Shown here in pieces: positions 20,774 through 32,429 of a stretch of 64,000 nucleotides of DNA (its first letter is position 1; each line of letters starts with the position of its first letter). The notes beneath the pieces are model-generated. The model did not search any database and was not told where the DNA came from. It saw only the letters and a list, made by a program, of their open reading frames with translations. Source of the DNA: Litoditis marina (Eukaryota > Nematoda > Chromadorea > Rhabditida > Rhabditidae); contig OZ038433.1 of the NCBI GenBank assembly GCA_964036275.1, positions 14,216,457-14,280,456 of the forward strand, in the 5' to 3' direction. The translations under genes and the position numbers were made by a program.

Positions 20774-23700
20774 TCATCCGTCCGTCTGTGTCGAACGAGG
20801 CTCGTCATCCCACTCAAAATCGGCATCTTCGTCCACGTATTTGCAGCAACGCTGAAGAGAAAATCATTTTTGATGAAGAACCCTTCTGTGCTGTAGTTTC
20901 TTCAGTCAACTTCACCTTTCTTAGTGGGCTCAAGGTAGCAACATCTCCAAAATTACATTTTGATGTCGAACGAACAGAAAATTCTCAATTAATACTGGGA
21001 CGCGATGGGATCAAACTATAAACAAGGCGGTTAATAGTTATATAAGGACTGTGTAGGCCCCTTTCTGGCGGCGTAGCCATCTCATGAGAATCCTTTGAGC
21101 ACCTCATGAGCTGCTCGTGAACTTTCAATGTTGAAGCATAGCAATCAACAGGATCTCATGAGAAGTTCGTGTGATATGGCTCTTGAGGTATCTCATGAGG
21201 TTTTTAAAGGATTGCTACTGCGCCTGGCCAAATCTGATATAAAACGCCACTCAAATTGAACCAGATGAAATTTAAATTTACCTGAAGCGCCTTTGTGAGT
21301 ACGGCATAGTCGGGCATCTCAGTCTGTCCGCACTGGGAGAGAGTGTATTGCACATGAGAATAGGCGCGAGGCAGATATCTGCAACATAAATAGGGATGGT
21401 CAAAATCAAATCAATGTGTACCTCTACAGTAACCGGAGCAATCTCCAGATAGTCCAAACCAAATCGCTACGTAAACTGTATGTTAGTTTGCACATTCCTG
21501 ACCTACTCTCTCACCCATCAACAAATTACCAAATCGCGGTCATACAGCAAGCTGATCAATCGATTGAAAACTAATTATCGGTTTGCGAAATGTAGCCAAC
21601 GTTGAAGGTTTCGAATTTGTTTCAGATTTATAAAACTAATAAAAACTCTTTAAACTAAAAACGGGCACTTTCTACAGAAAAAATACATACAATTATAATC
21701 AACAACCCACGTGCACATTTCAGCGTAGCTCATTCTGCCCTTCATTTTGAGTATTTCCTCATTGTCGGTCATTGTTCTCCACGGAAGTGCCCCCTCGGCC
21801 AGCTCAATAAGACCATAGTACAAACTCCAAAGATCATCCACCGGACCCTGGATTCGAATTATTTTTCACGTTTTCACCACAAGCTGGAAACATTTCACCC
21901 GCGAACAATGCACGAAATGGTTAGTGAGCTAGTAGAGTATCTGAGAGGTTACAAAATCATACATTGTTTGATTATCATAACAATCAATACATCAATCAAT
22001 ACCTGTTCCTGTCTCTCGTGAACAGCAATCGATACGTATCTCATAGTGCCCCGGAACGCCGCATACTCCCTCCCCCGTCTCCATCTTCCATTAGAATGAC
22101 GGAATTGGCGAGTCATACCTGAAAAGATAACTATCTCATATAAAATGAGAGGGGGGGGGGGGTTATATTACGAACCTCTCTAGCGCAAATGTGTGCAATA
22201 CATCATTTCCAGCCTGTTTTGGACCAGGGCGGTATGTCATTGTTCACTACTATTGTATGTTTCATACCGCATGTCTACAATGAAAATAAATATTGTTTGA
22301 CTCCGTTTTAACCAAGCTCCAAATTTTTGGACGAGACGCAAGGATTTGAAGCGTTTCTAAGTAACCCCATTTCACATTAAAAACGATAGTATGAAAATGT
22401 CTCACCAAAGTCGACTAGATAGATGATTCTTCGGTGTTCTCCAATGCCCACACAAATGTTCGATGGTTTGATGTCCCTGTAAAGATTTGTAGTATAAGTA
22501 GATCACCATAATTCGAGGCGCCTATTCTGGTTGTAAGTTGTATATGAAATACATACCCAGAAACACAAACAAAAGAACACTAAAAACTACACCGTGAAAA
22601 GTTGATGCAGTTAATTTCAAGTTGGAGTTCGAAGTTCAAGTTTGAAAGTGTAGTAGAACTGTGAAACACTAAAACTAGGAATATACATAGCACATTCTAC
22701 CTTTTACCAAATTTAGCGAGTGAACTGAAACGTCTGGTTTCACGAACCTGTTCCTGTACTCCTGTACAACCCTTTCACGAAAATTATAACACAACTTAGT
22801 TTACCGACCTGTGTAAATGACCAGCTTCGTGAACATTCCTGAGAGCCTCCACCATTTGAATTCCAATACGAACCGTCTAAAATAGATGGGAATACGTGAC
22901 CTATTTATAGATTTCATATTCACAACACTCGTTCTCTGAGCTTTCCTAATCAAGATCAACAACGTTCGAGTTTGAAAAACCGTATCAAAAACCGGAAGTC
23001 GTATAGACTGTTTTTCTGGTTGTTTTTCCAGCACTGAGACTTCACATATTGAGTGATTAGGTGAACTATTGTTTAGGTTTTACCAGATAAAGCCACCTAG
23101 TTTCTACTATACTTCTTCACTATTAACGTATTATAACCCGAACTAACCGAATGTACAGTGAGCCTTTTGGCGCGAGTTGCTTTTCGGAGTTCCGTGAGAT
23201 TTCTGCCCAACAATTGCATGACAATGAAGTTGAATCCGCTCTTCGCTCCGGCACAATACTGGAATTAATAGAAATGTTACAGTGTTTTTCACGGGAAAAT
23301 TTTACTTTCGCCCCCACCGTACAATCGCACCCCCCGTGATAGTTTGGGACCCCACCCGCACTAGTTTCAACAAAAGGTTCAATCTAAAGTTAAATGTCGA
23401 CATTGTACAATCACCCCCCACTAACGTAAATCGGGGGGTGAAAGTAACATGCCTGGCAATCTTTAACAATCGCCCCCCACCCTTGTAATTCTTAATTGAA
23501 ACGGAGCCATGTTACTTTCACCCCCCATGGTGGGGGGTGAAAGTACCACAGGACCTATTTCGGTTGAAACGAAAAAAGTGGGGGGCGAAAGTAAAATAGT
23601 CCCGTTTTTCACTTCAAGTGAGCATTCTACCGTAACTCGATGGTCTTGGGATAGTTAGAATACTTGTATACGGAATCGTTTTGAACAATAAACTTGAATG

Positions 23701-26179
23701 AGATGATCATGAAAACTATAGACTGTAACTCCTGATCAGTCTTTCGAACAATGAACTGAAAACAACTAAACATTGACCATTCTATTCAGATCAAACTGTT
23801 TCGGAAATTGTAAACTTGTCGTAATTTACTCTACAGGAGTTGAACAATTATCTAACCTGTTCACAAACTGAATAATTCATGTGGGAAAAAAACCAACCAA
23901 TCTCGGAAAGTGTTTCTTTCCGTTGAGTTTTGCCAGAATCTGTTGTTCCAAAACCATTCGCCCCGCCTCTTCTGATTCCGGTTCTACCTTCACAGCCACT
24001 ACCGTACTCTCGTTCTGGAAAATGTCATTATCTATACGAAAACTCATAAACAATCATGTTTTCACCATATACATTCAAAGATATGATAATAAAAAAGCAA
24101 TGATTAACACCCATTGCAAGGTTTCTCTCGCTTTTCTGAGATAATTCGTGCATGCTGGAACGATTTCAAACAAGGATAGATGAATTAATAAATATAATGT
24201 TGGCTTGGGAATTGAAAGGGATCGAACTTGAAATCAAAGCCTTATCTTCATTCGTTCAATTTTAAGTTCTGAAAACAGGTTTTTCGTGTATTTTTTTTTG
24301 TTAAAATCCATTCACGTACCAATAGTATTTATTTATTTGTTGTTGATGTAATTCTACATGGATGATGAATTGATATTATCATTAAAGAAGAACGAGTATG
24401 TGGTCCAATCCCAACGCTTCAGTCCTTTAAACTGCAATACATTTTTCAATTGCAGTTTATAGGACCGTTGGCACGGGATTGGTCCACATAATCGTCCTGC
24501 TTTAACTCACAATATCGGTGGCCCGATAAATCTGTCCAAAACCGCCCCCGCCAATCAATTTCTCTATTCTGTACTTGTTCGCCAGAATAGTCGCCTTCGC
24601 CAAGTACGGGGGAGCAGCTTTTCCACGCACCTACAAATAGACCATTAAGTTACAAACAAGGAAAAGGAGAATGATTATAATAGTTTGTATGAATTGCTAA
24701 ATGTAGATTCAAGTATGTTGTTGGTATAACTTCTCAATAATCAAAGTAGACAGACTGGGTTCGTACATTTTCTGAGTACGTACGCTAGAAGATCCCGGCA
24801 CCTTCATCCCATCCTGCGTCTCCTCAAACACACGCTATTTCTCTGCTCGCCGGGATGTAAGAGACGAGGAATAGTGAGGCAGAGCGAGAGACGCAGGATG
24901 GGATAAGGGTGCCGGGATCTTCCAGCATACGTACTCTGGTGAACTTCACAGCTTGTCAGATGAAGCTTTGACAATAAGACTATTGAGCGCACGGTCTTTG
25001 TCGTTTTCCCAAAATACTGACCGGCTTATTTTCTTTGTTACGATTCCGAACAAATTGCCTGCATTTGGCCAACAAATCAGTCAGAGAAACCTAAATTAGC
25101 CGATTTGTGCGAAAGGAAATTTTGGATTTCTGTTTCTTTCCTAGTTTTAGACTATTCGGAGTTCACAAATTTTATTGAATACCACATTTTCGCCAATCAA
25201 ACCGTCCAACCACGAAACCGGGTTTCCTTATACTTTGGTAACTATTTGGAAGCGGACTAGTTTCTTCAAATAGATTTGTAGTAACCGTTTTCGCACCGAC
25301 TTCTAAAAAGGTTATTAACTGGTTCATGGAGACCCGGTTACTCGGTTAACTGTTCGATTTCTAGAGAAGGTGAGTCGAAAAGAGTTGTACCTTGTGAAGT
25401 GGAGGAGCTGCAGCACGCACTACCGGTAGAGGCTCAGCCACATCCTCACCGCGGTGATCCTAAACAATATATGAATAATGAAACGAATTTGGGGAAAATT
25501 GAAGTATCGCCCCCCACTTCAGTTGGGTCCCCCCCCCCGTAGCACTTCAACCGCCCACCCAAGCTAAAACCTGAAAATCTAGGAGAGGGGGGTCAAAAAT
25601 CAACTTCGACATTTAATATTTACCCCCCACCTGGGTCGGCGGGGGGTAGAACTTCAATGGTGGGGGGTCAAACTTCAACGAGTGGGGGGGGGGCTGAACT
25701 TCAATACCGGAAATGTTTACTTTTTACCCCCCACCAGCTCAAACTTTTGTATTGCAGGTGATAAATTGAAATATCACCCCCCGGTGGGGGGGTCAAACTA
25801 CAATTCCCCAAACCAAATTTACAAAGGTGGGGGGTGAAAAGTCAATGTTCCCCGAATTTGATGAACAAACTTCAATTAGTTATTAGAAAAACAGACAGTC
25901 ATAGTATCTCAAGAGTGAAAAAGAATCTGTTTTTCATATAGCGTCAATCCCACTGAGGCTTGGCAGCGTGCCGTTGAATATTCAGGGCTATTTTTGCCAC
26001 TTCAAAGTGTTACAAATAATGTTTGCTCTAGAAAATAGTCATCCGAAAATCTTGGCACGATGTCAATGAGTCTCAGTGCGAACGAAACAGACAACGAACT
26101 AAAGTTTCTCACTAATTGCACAGAACCTAAACAAAAGGGTGGGAGAAACAGAGTAAGAAGTTACCTGTTTTGCTATCAT
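20774..26179 (-). CDS. TTBK-like / CK1-family protein kinase
   Basis: Putative Ser/Thr kinase of the large nematode tau-tubulin-kinase-like branch of casein kinase 1; 332 aa. Glycine loop GGGGFG (residues 55-60), VAVK (Lys77), HRDIKPSN (Asp168), DFG (Asp189), and the CK1-type GTMRYVSIAVH with DDLWSLYY instead of an APE motif, so an active kinase is expected. Exons in coding order: 26179-26165, 25459-25391, 24630-24511, 24014-23898, 23258-23148, 22876-22809, 22476-22406, 22118-22003, 21847-21711, 21378-21282, 20851-20774; total 999 nt, all phases consistent. The 5-codon first exon (MIAKQ) is the least certain part. The acidic tail is short (YVDEDADFEWDDE). Members of this branch are often sperm-enriched, and an MSP gene lies 0.95 kb upstream on the same strand. 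The introns are crowded with fold-back repeats. Confidence 0.88.
21075..21205. repeat. CTCATGAG-rich dispersed element, copy 1
   Basis: Several CTCATGAG palindromes around GAAGCATAGCAATCAAC, then GGATTGCTA. Related stretches occur at 33330-33425 and 42105-42250, sharing the CATTGCTAG..CGTCAGG tail. Lies in the last intron of the TTBK-like gene. Confidence 0.6.
23310..23600. repeat. Strand-switching C-run/G-run repeat in a kinase intron
   Basis: Repeated blocks of CCCCCCAC and its mirror GTGGGGGG joined to GAAAGTAA/TTACTTTC words, for example TTTCACCCCCCATGGTGGGG. The blocks face each other and could form hairpins or G-quadruplexes. A similar array is in another intron of the same gene (25505-25860). 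Confidence 0.75.
24381..24508. mobile_element. Palindromic MITE family 2, copy 2
   Basis: Same family as 17927-18054 (TGTGGTCCAATCCCAACGCT / GGGATTGGTCCACATAATCG). Its edge lies within a few bases of the donor of kinase exon 24511-24630. Confidence 0.8.
24783..24935. mobile_element. Fold-back element, about 150 bp
   Basis: AGATCCCGGCACCTTCATCC and GGATAAGGGTGCCGGGATCT are mirrored, as are CATCCTGCGTCTC and GAGACGCAGGATG, and GTACGTACGCT against AGCATACGTAC at the rim. The centre is about 50 bp. Lies in intron 2 of the kinase gene. Confidence 0.8.
25505..25860. repeat. Second C-run/G-run repeat in the same kinase gene
   Basis: Alternating CCCCCCAC and GTGGGGGGT blocks separated by AACTTCAA-type words. 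It resembles 23310-23600, but the joining word is TTGAAGT rather than GAAAGTA. Lies in the first intron. Confidence 0.75.
25937..26095. mobile_element. Palindromic MITE family 3, copy 2 (diverged)
   Basis: Starts TATAGCGTCAATCCCACTGA and ends around GTCAATGAGTCTCAGTGCG, mirroring the 18301-18537 element. Lies in the first kinase intron, about 70 bases from its first exon. Confidence 0.6.
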
Positions 26180-27113
26180 ACGACCGTCCAGCGAAGCGCA
26201 AAAGTAGGAATTGTTTCGAAAATGGAATCATTGGGAAACGTGTTGCGCATCTCACGTCAGCTTCTGGAAATCGAGCACGTGGTTAACAGGTCTAGACTTA
26301 CGTGCTTACGTTTCCAACAATATATCGGTTTTAGCATCGTAGGCTAGAGGAAAAGCTGAACAGTTTTCAACGGCTTTGCCCAAGTTCGTTTATAGATGTT
26401 CAACTCACCTCAATAATTTAAGGTAACCATAACCAACATCAGGAATGCATTTTCACAGTCAATTTGTCGTCAGTTGGTTCTACTGTTGTTTCTGGCATGT
26501 CACAGGATCTATGTCTCAGAACATACGAATGTCCACCATGAGGAATCAACTGTACCACTACTGCACAAGAAGACGTTCTGACTATAACGTGATATGTATG
26601 ATGATCACCGCCTCGAAACGACGCGAAGTGAAACAATAAATATAGAAATATAGAACATCAGAAACTTTTATCTGTTTTGCGTTATTAATTGCAGTACTAG
26701 TGCAAAATTAGGCTATACAAACTATCGGAAAGCTGGGTTTGTTCTTTAATTTGTTGCTTATCATCGTTTTCAAAGCTGTTGGTAATACAATAATTACTTT
26801 GAGAGCTGATTTCTTATAACCTGACACCATCGTTCCACATTATTCCTTAGATTTCCATTGATTTTCATTCTCGTTTAGTTTCATGTAAGGTCCACATTTC
26901 CATAAATTACAGAGTCGAGCTTCTGGGAAATTCTCCAATAATGTGGAGATATCAGCGTAATTAATCTAGTATTACCATATTCAATTCATTCGGACATTTC
27001 AGACATTTGAAACAACTATTTTTCTAAGATTTTGTTTTGTGATTTTTCGTTATCATTTTCTTTTCATTTGATTTTCAATTAACTGAACAGAACAGAGAAA
27101 TGAGTACACAAGA
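26180..27113. other. Kinase 5' flank and MSP 3' flank
   Basis: No confident gene. Opposite frames of about 64 codons at 26439-26639 overlap each other, and neither has a recognisable domain. A plus-strand AATAAA follows one of them (about 26635), leaving a tiny unrecognised gene possible. Confidence 0.4.
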
Positions 27114-27119
27114 TTTATT
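27114..27119 (-). terminator. Poly-A signal of the MSP gene
   Basis: TTTATT on the plus strand (AATAAA on minus) only 4 bases after the MSP stop codon, giving the very short 3' UTR typical of MSP genes. Confidence 0.6.
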
Positions 27120-27122
27120 GAA

Positions 27123-27755
27123 TCAAGGGTTGTACTCGATGGGGAGGTTCTTTCTGCGGACCATTCCGTCTCCCTGGAACCATTCCCTGCGGAACTGCTT
27201 GGCAGCTCCATCGGGGGTGTTGGTCCACTCGATAGTGATACGGTCGTTGTTGGTGTCCTCCTGTCCGTAGGCGAAGGCGTCGCAAGACACAGCCATGAGG
27301 ATGGCCTCCTTGGGGTCGAGAACTCCGCTTCCGGGGTCAACACCAAGACGCTTCATGTTCGTCGTCTTGATGGCCCATCCAATACGGCGAGCGGAAGAGT
27401 TGACAATCTGGAATAAAATTGAAAAATTGAAAATGGAATGGAAAAATAAAATTAATTTAGAAAAGAAGACAAATATAGAGCAAGAATAGAGAGAGAGAGA
27501 AGAGATAGCAATTCGAAGAGAGGGAGAGAGAGAAAGAAAAAAGTGGTAAAGACAGATATACAGACAGAGGAGAGAGAAACAGAGAGAGGAAAAGAGAGAA
27601 ATAAAGAGAGAGAAAGTGAAAGAGAAGAGAAAAAGAGAGAGAGACCAAGAAAGTACCTTGATGTGGTAGGTGTGCTTGTCATCGTAGGGGGCGTTGAAGA
27701 CGATCTTCGTGCCAGGCTGGGTGAGGATGTCTCCGGGAGGGACAGATTGGGCCAT
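27123..27755 (-). CDS. msp: Major sperm protein (MSP)
   Basis: 127-aa major sperm protein, the usual family length; it polymerises to drive crawling of nematode sperm and also signals to oocytes. Exon 1 (27755-27657, 33 codons) encodes [20 protein letters not shown] and on to the Lys before the intron; exon 2 (27407-27123) starts [20 protein letters not shown] and ends LPIEYNP. Hallmarks are the [12 protein letters not shown] loop and [17 protein letters not shown]. The intron (27408-27656) is 249 nt, a multiple of three, has no in-frame stop and is a polypurine tract on the plus strand, so reading through it gives an open 210-codon frame. Which of the many msp paralogues it is cannot be told. 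Confidence 0.96.
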   Translation of the reverse strand: MAQSVPPGDILTQPGTKIVFNAPYDDKHTYHIKVLSWSLSLFLFSFTFSLFISLFSSLCFSLLCLYICLYHFFLSLSPSLRIAISSLSLYSCSIFVFFSKLILFFHSIFNFSILFQIVNSSARRIGWAIKTTNMKRLGVDPGSGVLDPKEAILMAVSCDAFAYGQEDTNNDRITIEWTNTPDGAAKQFRREWFQGDGMVRRKNLPIEYNP

Positions 27756-27790
27756 TGCTGCTGCGATGTGACCATTCTCATTCCAATGCG

Positions 27791-27831
27791 CCTTTTATAC
27801 CCGTTTTCTGTATAAAAGTTTACTTGGATAA
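27791..27831 (-). promoter_or_regulatory. MSP core promoter
   Basis: On the minus strand GGTATAAAAGG lies at 27801-27791, about 36-46 bases before the MSP ATG, and a GGATAA (GATA-type, plus strand 27826-27831) lies just beyond. GATA sites plus a TATA box are the known layout of sperm msp promoters. The box and its surroundings (CCTTTTATACCCG) resemble the box in the interspersed units at 2028, 4867 and 6070. Confidence 0.6.
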
Positions 27832-28634
27832 ACGGAAAGGACACTTTAAGGAGAAAAACTCCCAGAATTCTCCACAAAAAGTACTCATTTGCATTCCAGA
27901 AACGTTGACGAGAAATGCACTTTCTGGAAAACCGGAAACTTTCCAACCTGAAATCCGTTTCATGAAAAATCATGTGTGGATTTCTGGTAAAAACCTGTTA
28001 GCTATCTGGAGCTCGGGGAGAAGAAGAAAATTTTCGATAATTGTAACAAAAATACGATTTAAGAGAGTTCAATCGAGTTTTTTGCTGGAGTGGTTTTGGT
28101 TTAGCTCTGACGCATTCCACGAACTGTTTTCATGTTGCAGATTTGTTTAGGTGCAGACCTGGGTGAATTGAACATTGAACCACCACTTTAAGATGAACGG
28201 GAACATTTCAACTCAACTCATTTGCACTCAAACACTATCTCCTATTGTTCTTGACAGTTTATTCCGAGTCAATCAACCAACTTTCTGCACTTTTCTGCAT
28301 TTCATTTTCATCCGTTCCGTTCTGTTCAATGTGGGTGGTGTTCACTTAGAGTAAGGCCCCGAATTTAACATTTTGTTCCGTTGTATTTGCAATTTGATTT
28401 CACCATGTTCCAGTTGTAATCAAAAACCTCTGCTGTGAGATGAAACTACGAGTAGTTTGATCTGATCAGTGATTTTATACAGGCTCTGAATTGGATGAAA
28501 CGTCACAACATGGAAAAAATAATCAGTATTTCAAAAATCTGCTCTTCTGCACGGTTTTAGATGGTTTTCTATATTTTTCCAACAAGGTTTTCCTATCCCA
28601 GTAGTGAATCAGTCATATCTTTTTGAGTCCATTG

Positions 28635-28648
28635 TCTCTGTCTTCCCT

Positions 28649-28697
<49 letters not shown>

Positions 28698-28925
28698 CTC
28701 TAACTCTCTCTCTTCCCCTCTACCTGAAGTTCTATCCCCAACAGTGTATTAGCCATATCGTTTTGCGACTGATGATATCAAGCTACCGTTCCACTCACGC
28801 GACCGAATGACGGAAGATTCATATCACAACAGATAGAAGAGAGAGAGAGGGAGAGAGAGAGAGGGAGAGAGAAAGAGAGAGAGGGAGAGAGAGAGAGGGA
28901 GAGAAGAGTGAGGGAGCGAGAGAGT
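28635..28925. repeat. (CT)n and (GA)n tracts in opposed orientation
   Basis: A (CT)n tract (about 28655-28715) and a GA-rich tract (about 28833-28920) face each other across 120 bases, so a long imperfect cruciform is possible. Confidence 0.7.
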
Positions 28926-29263
28926 GATGAAGAGGTGAAACAAAAACGAGGCTCTCACTGTAACAGTAGTAAAGTACATGAAGAAATCGTACACGCTCCA
29001 CGAAAATTATTTTTTTGTTCGCGAGAGATATTGAACTCGGAAACTCGCTATCATTCTCAACTAAAGCGGTTCGAGAATGAGCTAACTAAAACAGTACATG
29101 TTGCTCTAGTCTGGGGGTTGTGTAGTTTGATCTCTACGGTTCAAATGAAACTTGCGCTCCTCGTTCTGCAGACTACAATCATTCACAATATATGATGGTC
29201 GACCTGTATAGATCTGTTGGTGGTAATAATAAAAATACAATTCTTCTAATTTGAAACCGTCTT

Positions 29264-29397
29264 TATACTAGAAGTAAACTGAATAGTGGCCGGAAATTCA
29301 GTATTCTAATAAGGCTTCGTGCACTTTGTCATTGCACGTTTCTGAGTTCTGCTGTGTTTAACATGTTTCACGTGACTGTGCAATTGATAGCAGTATA
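29264..29397 (+). mobile_element. MITE family 1, copy 3
   Basis: TATACTAGAAGTAAACTGAA at the left, CAATTGATAGCAGTATA at the right and the conserved centre with CATTGCACGTTTCTGAGTTC. TA at both rims fits a Tc1/mariner-type target. Confidence 0.85.
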
Positions 29398-29805
29398 TGA
29401 ATTACAACTTGGTATTTGTTAGCGGTTCGCCTACCTGATAAGAAAGTAAGTTTGGTCGAACGAGTACATGTTTTTCAGTTGTTTAGTCTCACCCAAGTTT
29501 TGTTCCAGTAGAAGGTTGTTTTTTGTATGTTATTCAAAGTTCCTCAACTTAAAGATAATTTCGTTAACTATGAAGTCACGATTGTTAGATTCAAAATCGT
29601 GAATGTTAAACTAGAACCATTCAAAGTGAGGTAATACATTGTAGTTACACACTATTTTCCTTCAGTTTTCTGTCTGCTTTTGTTTTTGTGTCCTTCTTGT
29701 TCATGACATTAATCTGTCGGATCCAGTCTCCCGACCAGCTGGCTGTCTATAAAAGACTGCCCCAGGGCTAATACCCCCGTTTGGGTACGGTCGCTTACAA
29801 CTCCA

Positions 29806-29821
29806 CCCCCCCCCCCCCCCC
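29806..29821. repeat. C16 homopolymer
   Basis: Uninterrupted run of 16 C. Other G/C runs: C12 at 2611-2622, G12 at 22151-22162, G14 at 49685-49698, G18 at 50312-50329. Confidence 0.9.
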
Positions 29822-30216
29822 ACATTCTTGGCATCATTTCAAACTGACTTTTCATACCATTTAAATCTGCGGTTTCTGTGATTGATAGTGAATGATTCGA
29901 CACTTTTTTGCATTTTTTTCAAAGTTTACCGAAAGTTGCAACCCTTATCATATTGTCTATTTTTTCAACAACGCTTTCAATAACCACATTTGTTCACAAC
30001 TCAAAACTTCATCAACGATAGACTTAGAATCATTCTATTTGGCCTGCAGTTCAACTGTTCTGAGATTGTGTGGCTAGATCAACCGTTTATGCTAATTTTT
30101 GAGACGCCATTTGTTTAAAAGGTTGTATGTTCTAAAAATCACATAATATGTATATCTGTTGTCTGTGTTCTGAACTAATAGAACTATTTAACAATTTCAT
30201 TTCTACTTGCCAGATC

Positions 30217-32393
30217 ATGTCGAGTCGCGCGGCTGCATATGCAGCTATCGGTTGCTCCGGTACCGCTGTGGTCCTGGTGGCCCTCTTCCTCCCCGCACTG
30301 TGGACCAAGATCAACAACATCACAGAAGATCTGGAGAGGGTGAGTTGTTATTAGAGTGTAGCTACAATATTAACTCATATATTACGTTTTACTGACACAT
30401 TCTAAAAATACAGTAAGACTAGAAGCTGAATTTCTCAAAAACAAAGTGGCAAAACATGAGGCACTACCTACAACAACTAACTGTAACTTCTCATTTGATG
30501 AATAAGATACAAACTGACAATTTTAGTGAGAATTATGGATAAAGTTCTAGTTCGAACTCTACTCTATCGTGGAGCATAGTATGAGTGTGCATCTGTTCAC
30601 GTTTAATCCCAATGAACCAACGTCCCAATACCCAATAGAAACATGAAACAATGGAAGATTCAGAGAATCACAACAAATCATTGATGTATAGCCCTCATGA
30701 TGAATGACTTCTATATGTGCAGGACATGCTGGAGTTCCGTGACCTGCAGAACGAGGTCTATTCCAACCTGAGAGGAGACAAGATGGGCGGTTCCATCGTG
30801 CCTTTCGTCAGAAGAAAGAGACAGACAACAGACCCCGGAGTCTGCAGTTAGTCTTGGTTTTATTCATTCAAAATGAAGTACATCTAGACAACAACGAGAC
30901 AAGAAAGGGTCGTGAAATCTGTTTTATAATTGCTAAGGTAGAAAAAACCAACAAGTTATATCAGAATTCGTATGGAGTACGCTGAAGAACGTTTTGAACT
31001 GCTTTGTGCCTGTCCAAAATAGAGATATTTGATCAAATGACTTAGAAACGCTGCAGCATTCAACCAGGAAAATAGCTTTCTAAACATGGCTTGTTTAACA
31101 ATTCAAGTTAGATTTTCACCTAATTTCAATGATTCTGAGTAAAACGTGTTACAAAATTGTGTTTCAGTGTGTACCGACAACAGTGGATGTCCCCCTGGCG
31201 CGCCCGGATCTCCCGGTACCCCCGGAGAGGACGGAACCCCCGGAGCTGCCGGAGACCCCGGAGCCCCCGGAATGCCCGGAAACTACCCCCCAGTCAACAT
31301 GGACCACAACGAGCAGTGCCGAATGTGCCCCAACGGACCACCCGGTTACCCCGGACCTCCCGGACCTCCCGGAGAGTCCGGAGAGCCTGGATCTGACGGG
31401 AACCCCGGAAACAAGGTATGTCAAAAAAATTACTTACTAAAGCTTGTTTTTCGAAGTAACCGTCTATTTTCAATTATTCAATGTTGAAAGAATTAGTAAT
31501 TAGAAAGTTGTGAACTCGTCACTATTTAAAACTTTGTTCTCAAAAGTAACCTTCACTTTGCAAATTTTAGTTTTGAAAGAATCAATAACTGAAACAGCAA
31601 ATATGTACATAATAATTAGTTATAACTCGGTAGTAAGAACTTTTCAAAAACTAAAATTACGTTTCCAGGGACCCAACGGACACTCCGGTCAGTCCGGAAA
31701 CGCCGGTTACCCCGGAGAACCCGGAGCCCCCGGCAACAACGGACCTCCCGGAGACAAGGGTCGCGATGGGGTCAAGGGGGTCAAGGGAGCTCGCGGTTCC
31801 CCCGGAGAGAGAGGGGTCATGGGACCACCCGGGTTCGCCGGACCCACCGGAAACAACGGAAACCAGGTGAGCAACATAAGAACCTTGACTGAAATCCATG
31901 AATGTTGAGAAAACGTGTATAGGGCAAGTAAACCCTCCATTCAACTCATGATTCAAAAGTTTTTGACGTCCATATGATTAGGTATAGATATATACTAATA
32001 TTAGTTCATTTATCCATTTACGTATTTACGTATTAACGTCATTCTAGTCAGACTGAGTTAGTAAAACCTATTTCTGATTATTGGAATGCAACGAACACCT
32101 TCAGAGCAGTATAACACCACTGTAAAATCTCAATCACATTACTCAAAAAGCTCACGTGTTCATCGCAAAAAAGCTTCTGAATATTCGCGAGGTCCCTGTA
32201 ATAGTTAACGAACGCATGAATTGAGTGTTATTTGCAGGGAACCCCCGGAGCTCAAGGAGAACCCGGTTCCCCGGGAGAGGAGGGACCAGAGGGAAACGAG
32301 GGATTCAACGGCAGCCAGGGACCAGTGGGACCACCCGGAGAGGACGCCAACTACTGTCATTGTCCCTCCAGAACCGCCAAGACTATTGTGTAA
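30217..32393 (+). CDS. Cuticle collagen
   Basis: 282-aa nematode cuticular collagen, secreted by the hypodermis and assembled into the exoskeleton. N-terminal membrane/signal segment ([15 protein letters not shown], about residues 15-29), a furin-like site RRKR (about 72-75), then Cys clusters (CMC..C), a short Gly-X-Y block, a gap with CRMC, a long uninterrupted Gly-X-Y block of about 40 triplets, and a C-terminal CHC followed by a short tail. Exons: 30217-30339, 30723-30846, 31168-31415, 31669-31866, 32238-32393; 849 nt, all in phase. CTTGCCAG three bases before the ATG could be a trans-splice acceptor. Frequent CCC/GGA codons mark high expression. The exact col/dpy orthologue cannot be assigned. 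Confidence 0.95.
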
Positions 32394-32421
32394 ACAAATC
32401 GATGAAACTTGTAAACAAACC

Positions 32422-32427
32422 AATAAA
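32422..32427 (+). terminator. Poly-A signal of the collagen gene
   Basis: AATAAA 29 bases downstream of the collagen stop codon. Confidence 0.6.
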
Positions 32428-32429
32428 AC

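Larger units (their letters stand above)
27760..30180. other. Divergent intergenic region, MSP to collagen
   Basis: Holds promoter DNA for the MSP (-) and collagen (+) genes, the CT/GA tracts, a MITE and a C16 run listed separately. No further exon-like blocks were recognised. Confidence 0.5.

Noticed and set aside
26060..26347. 95-codon plus frame at the kinase start
   Set aside because: Overlaps MITE family 3 and the antisense of the first kinase exon; no features of its own.
27123..27755. Single-exon 210-aa reading of the MSP locus
   Set aside because: MSP is about 127 aa; the extra 83 residues are the CT-rich intron bounded by GTAC and TTCCAG. Kept only as a possible retained-intron product.
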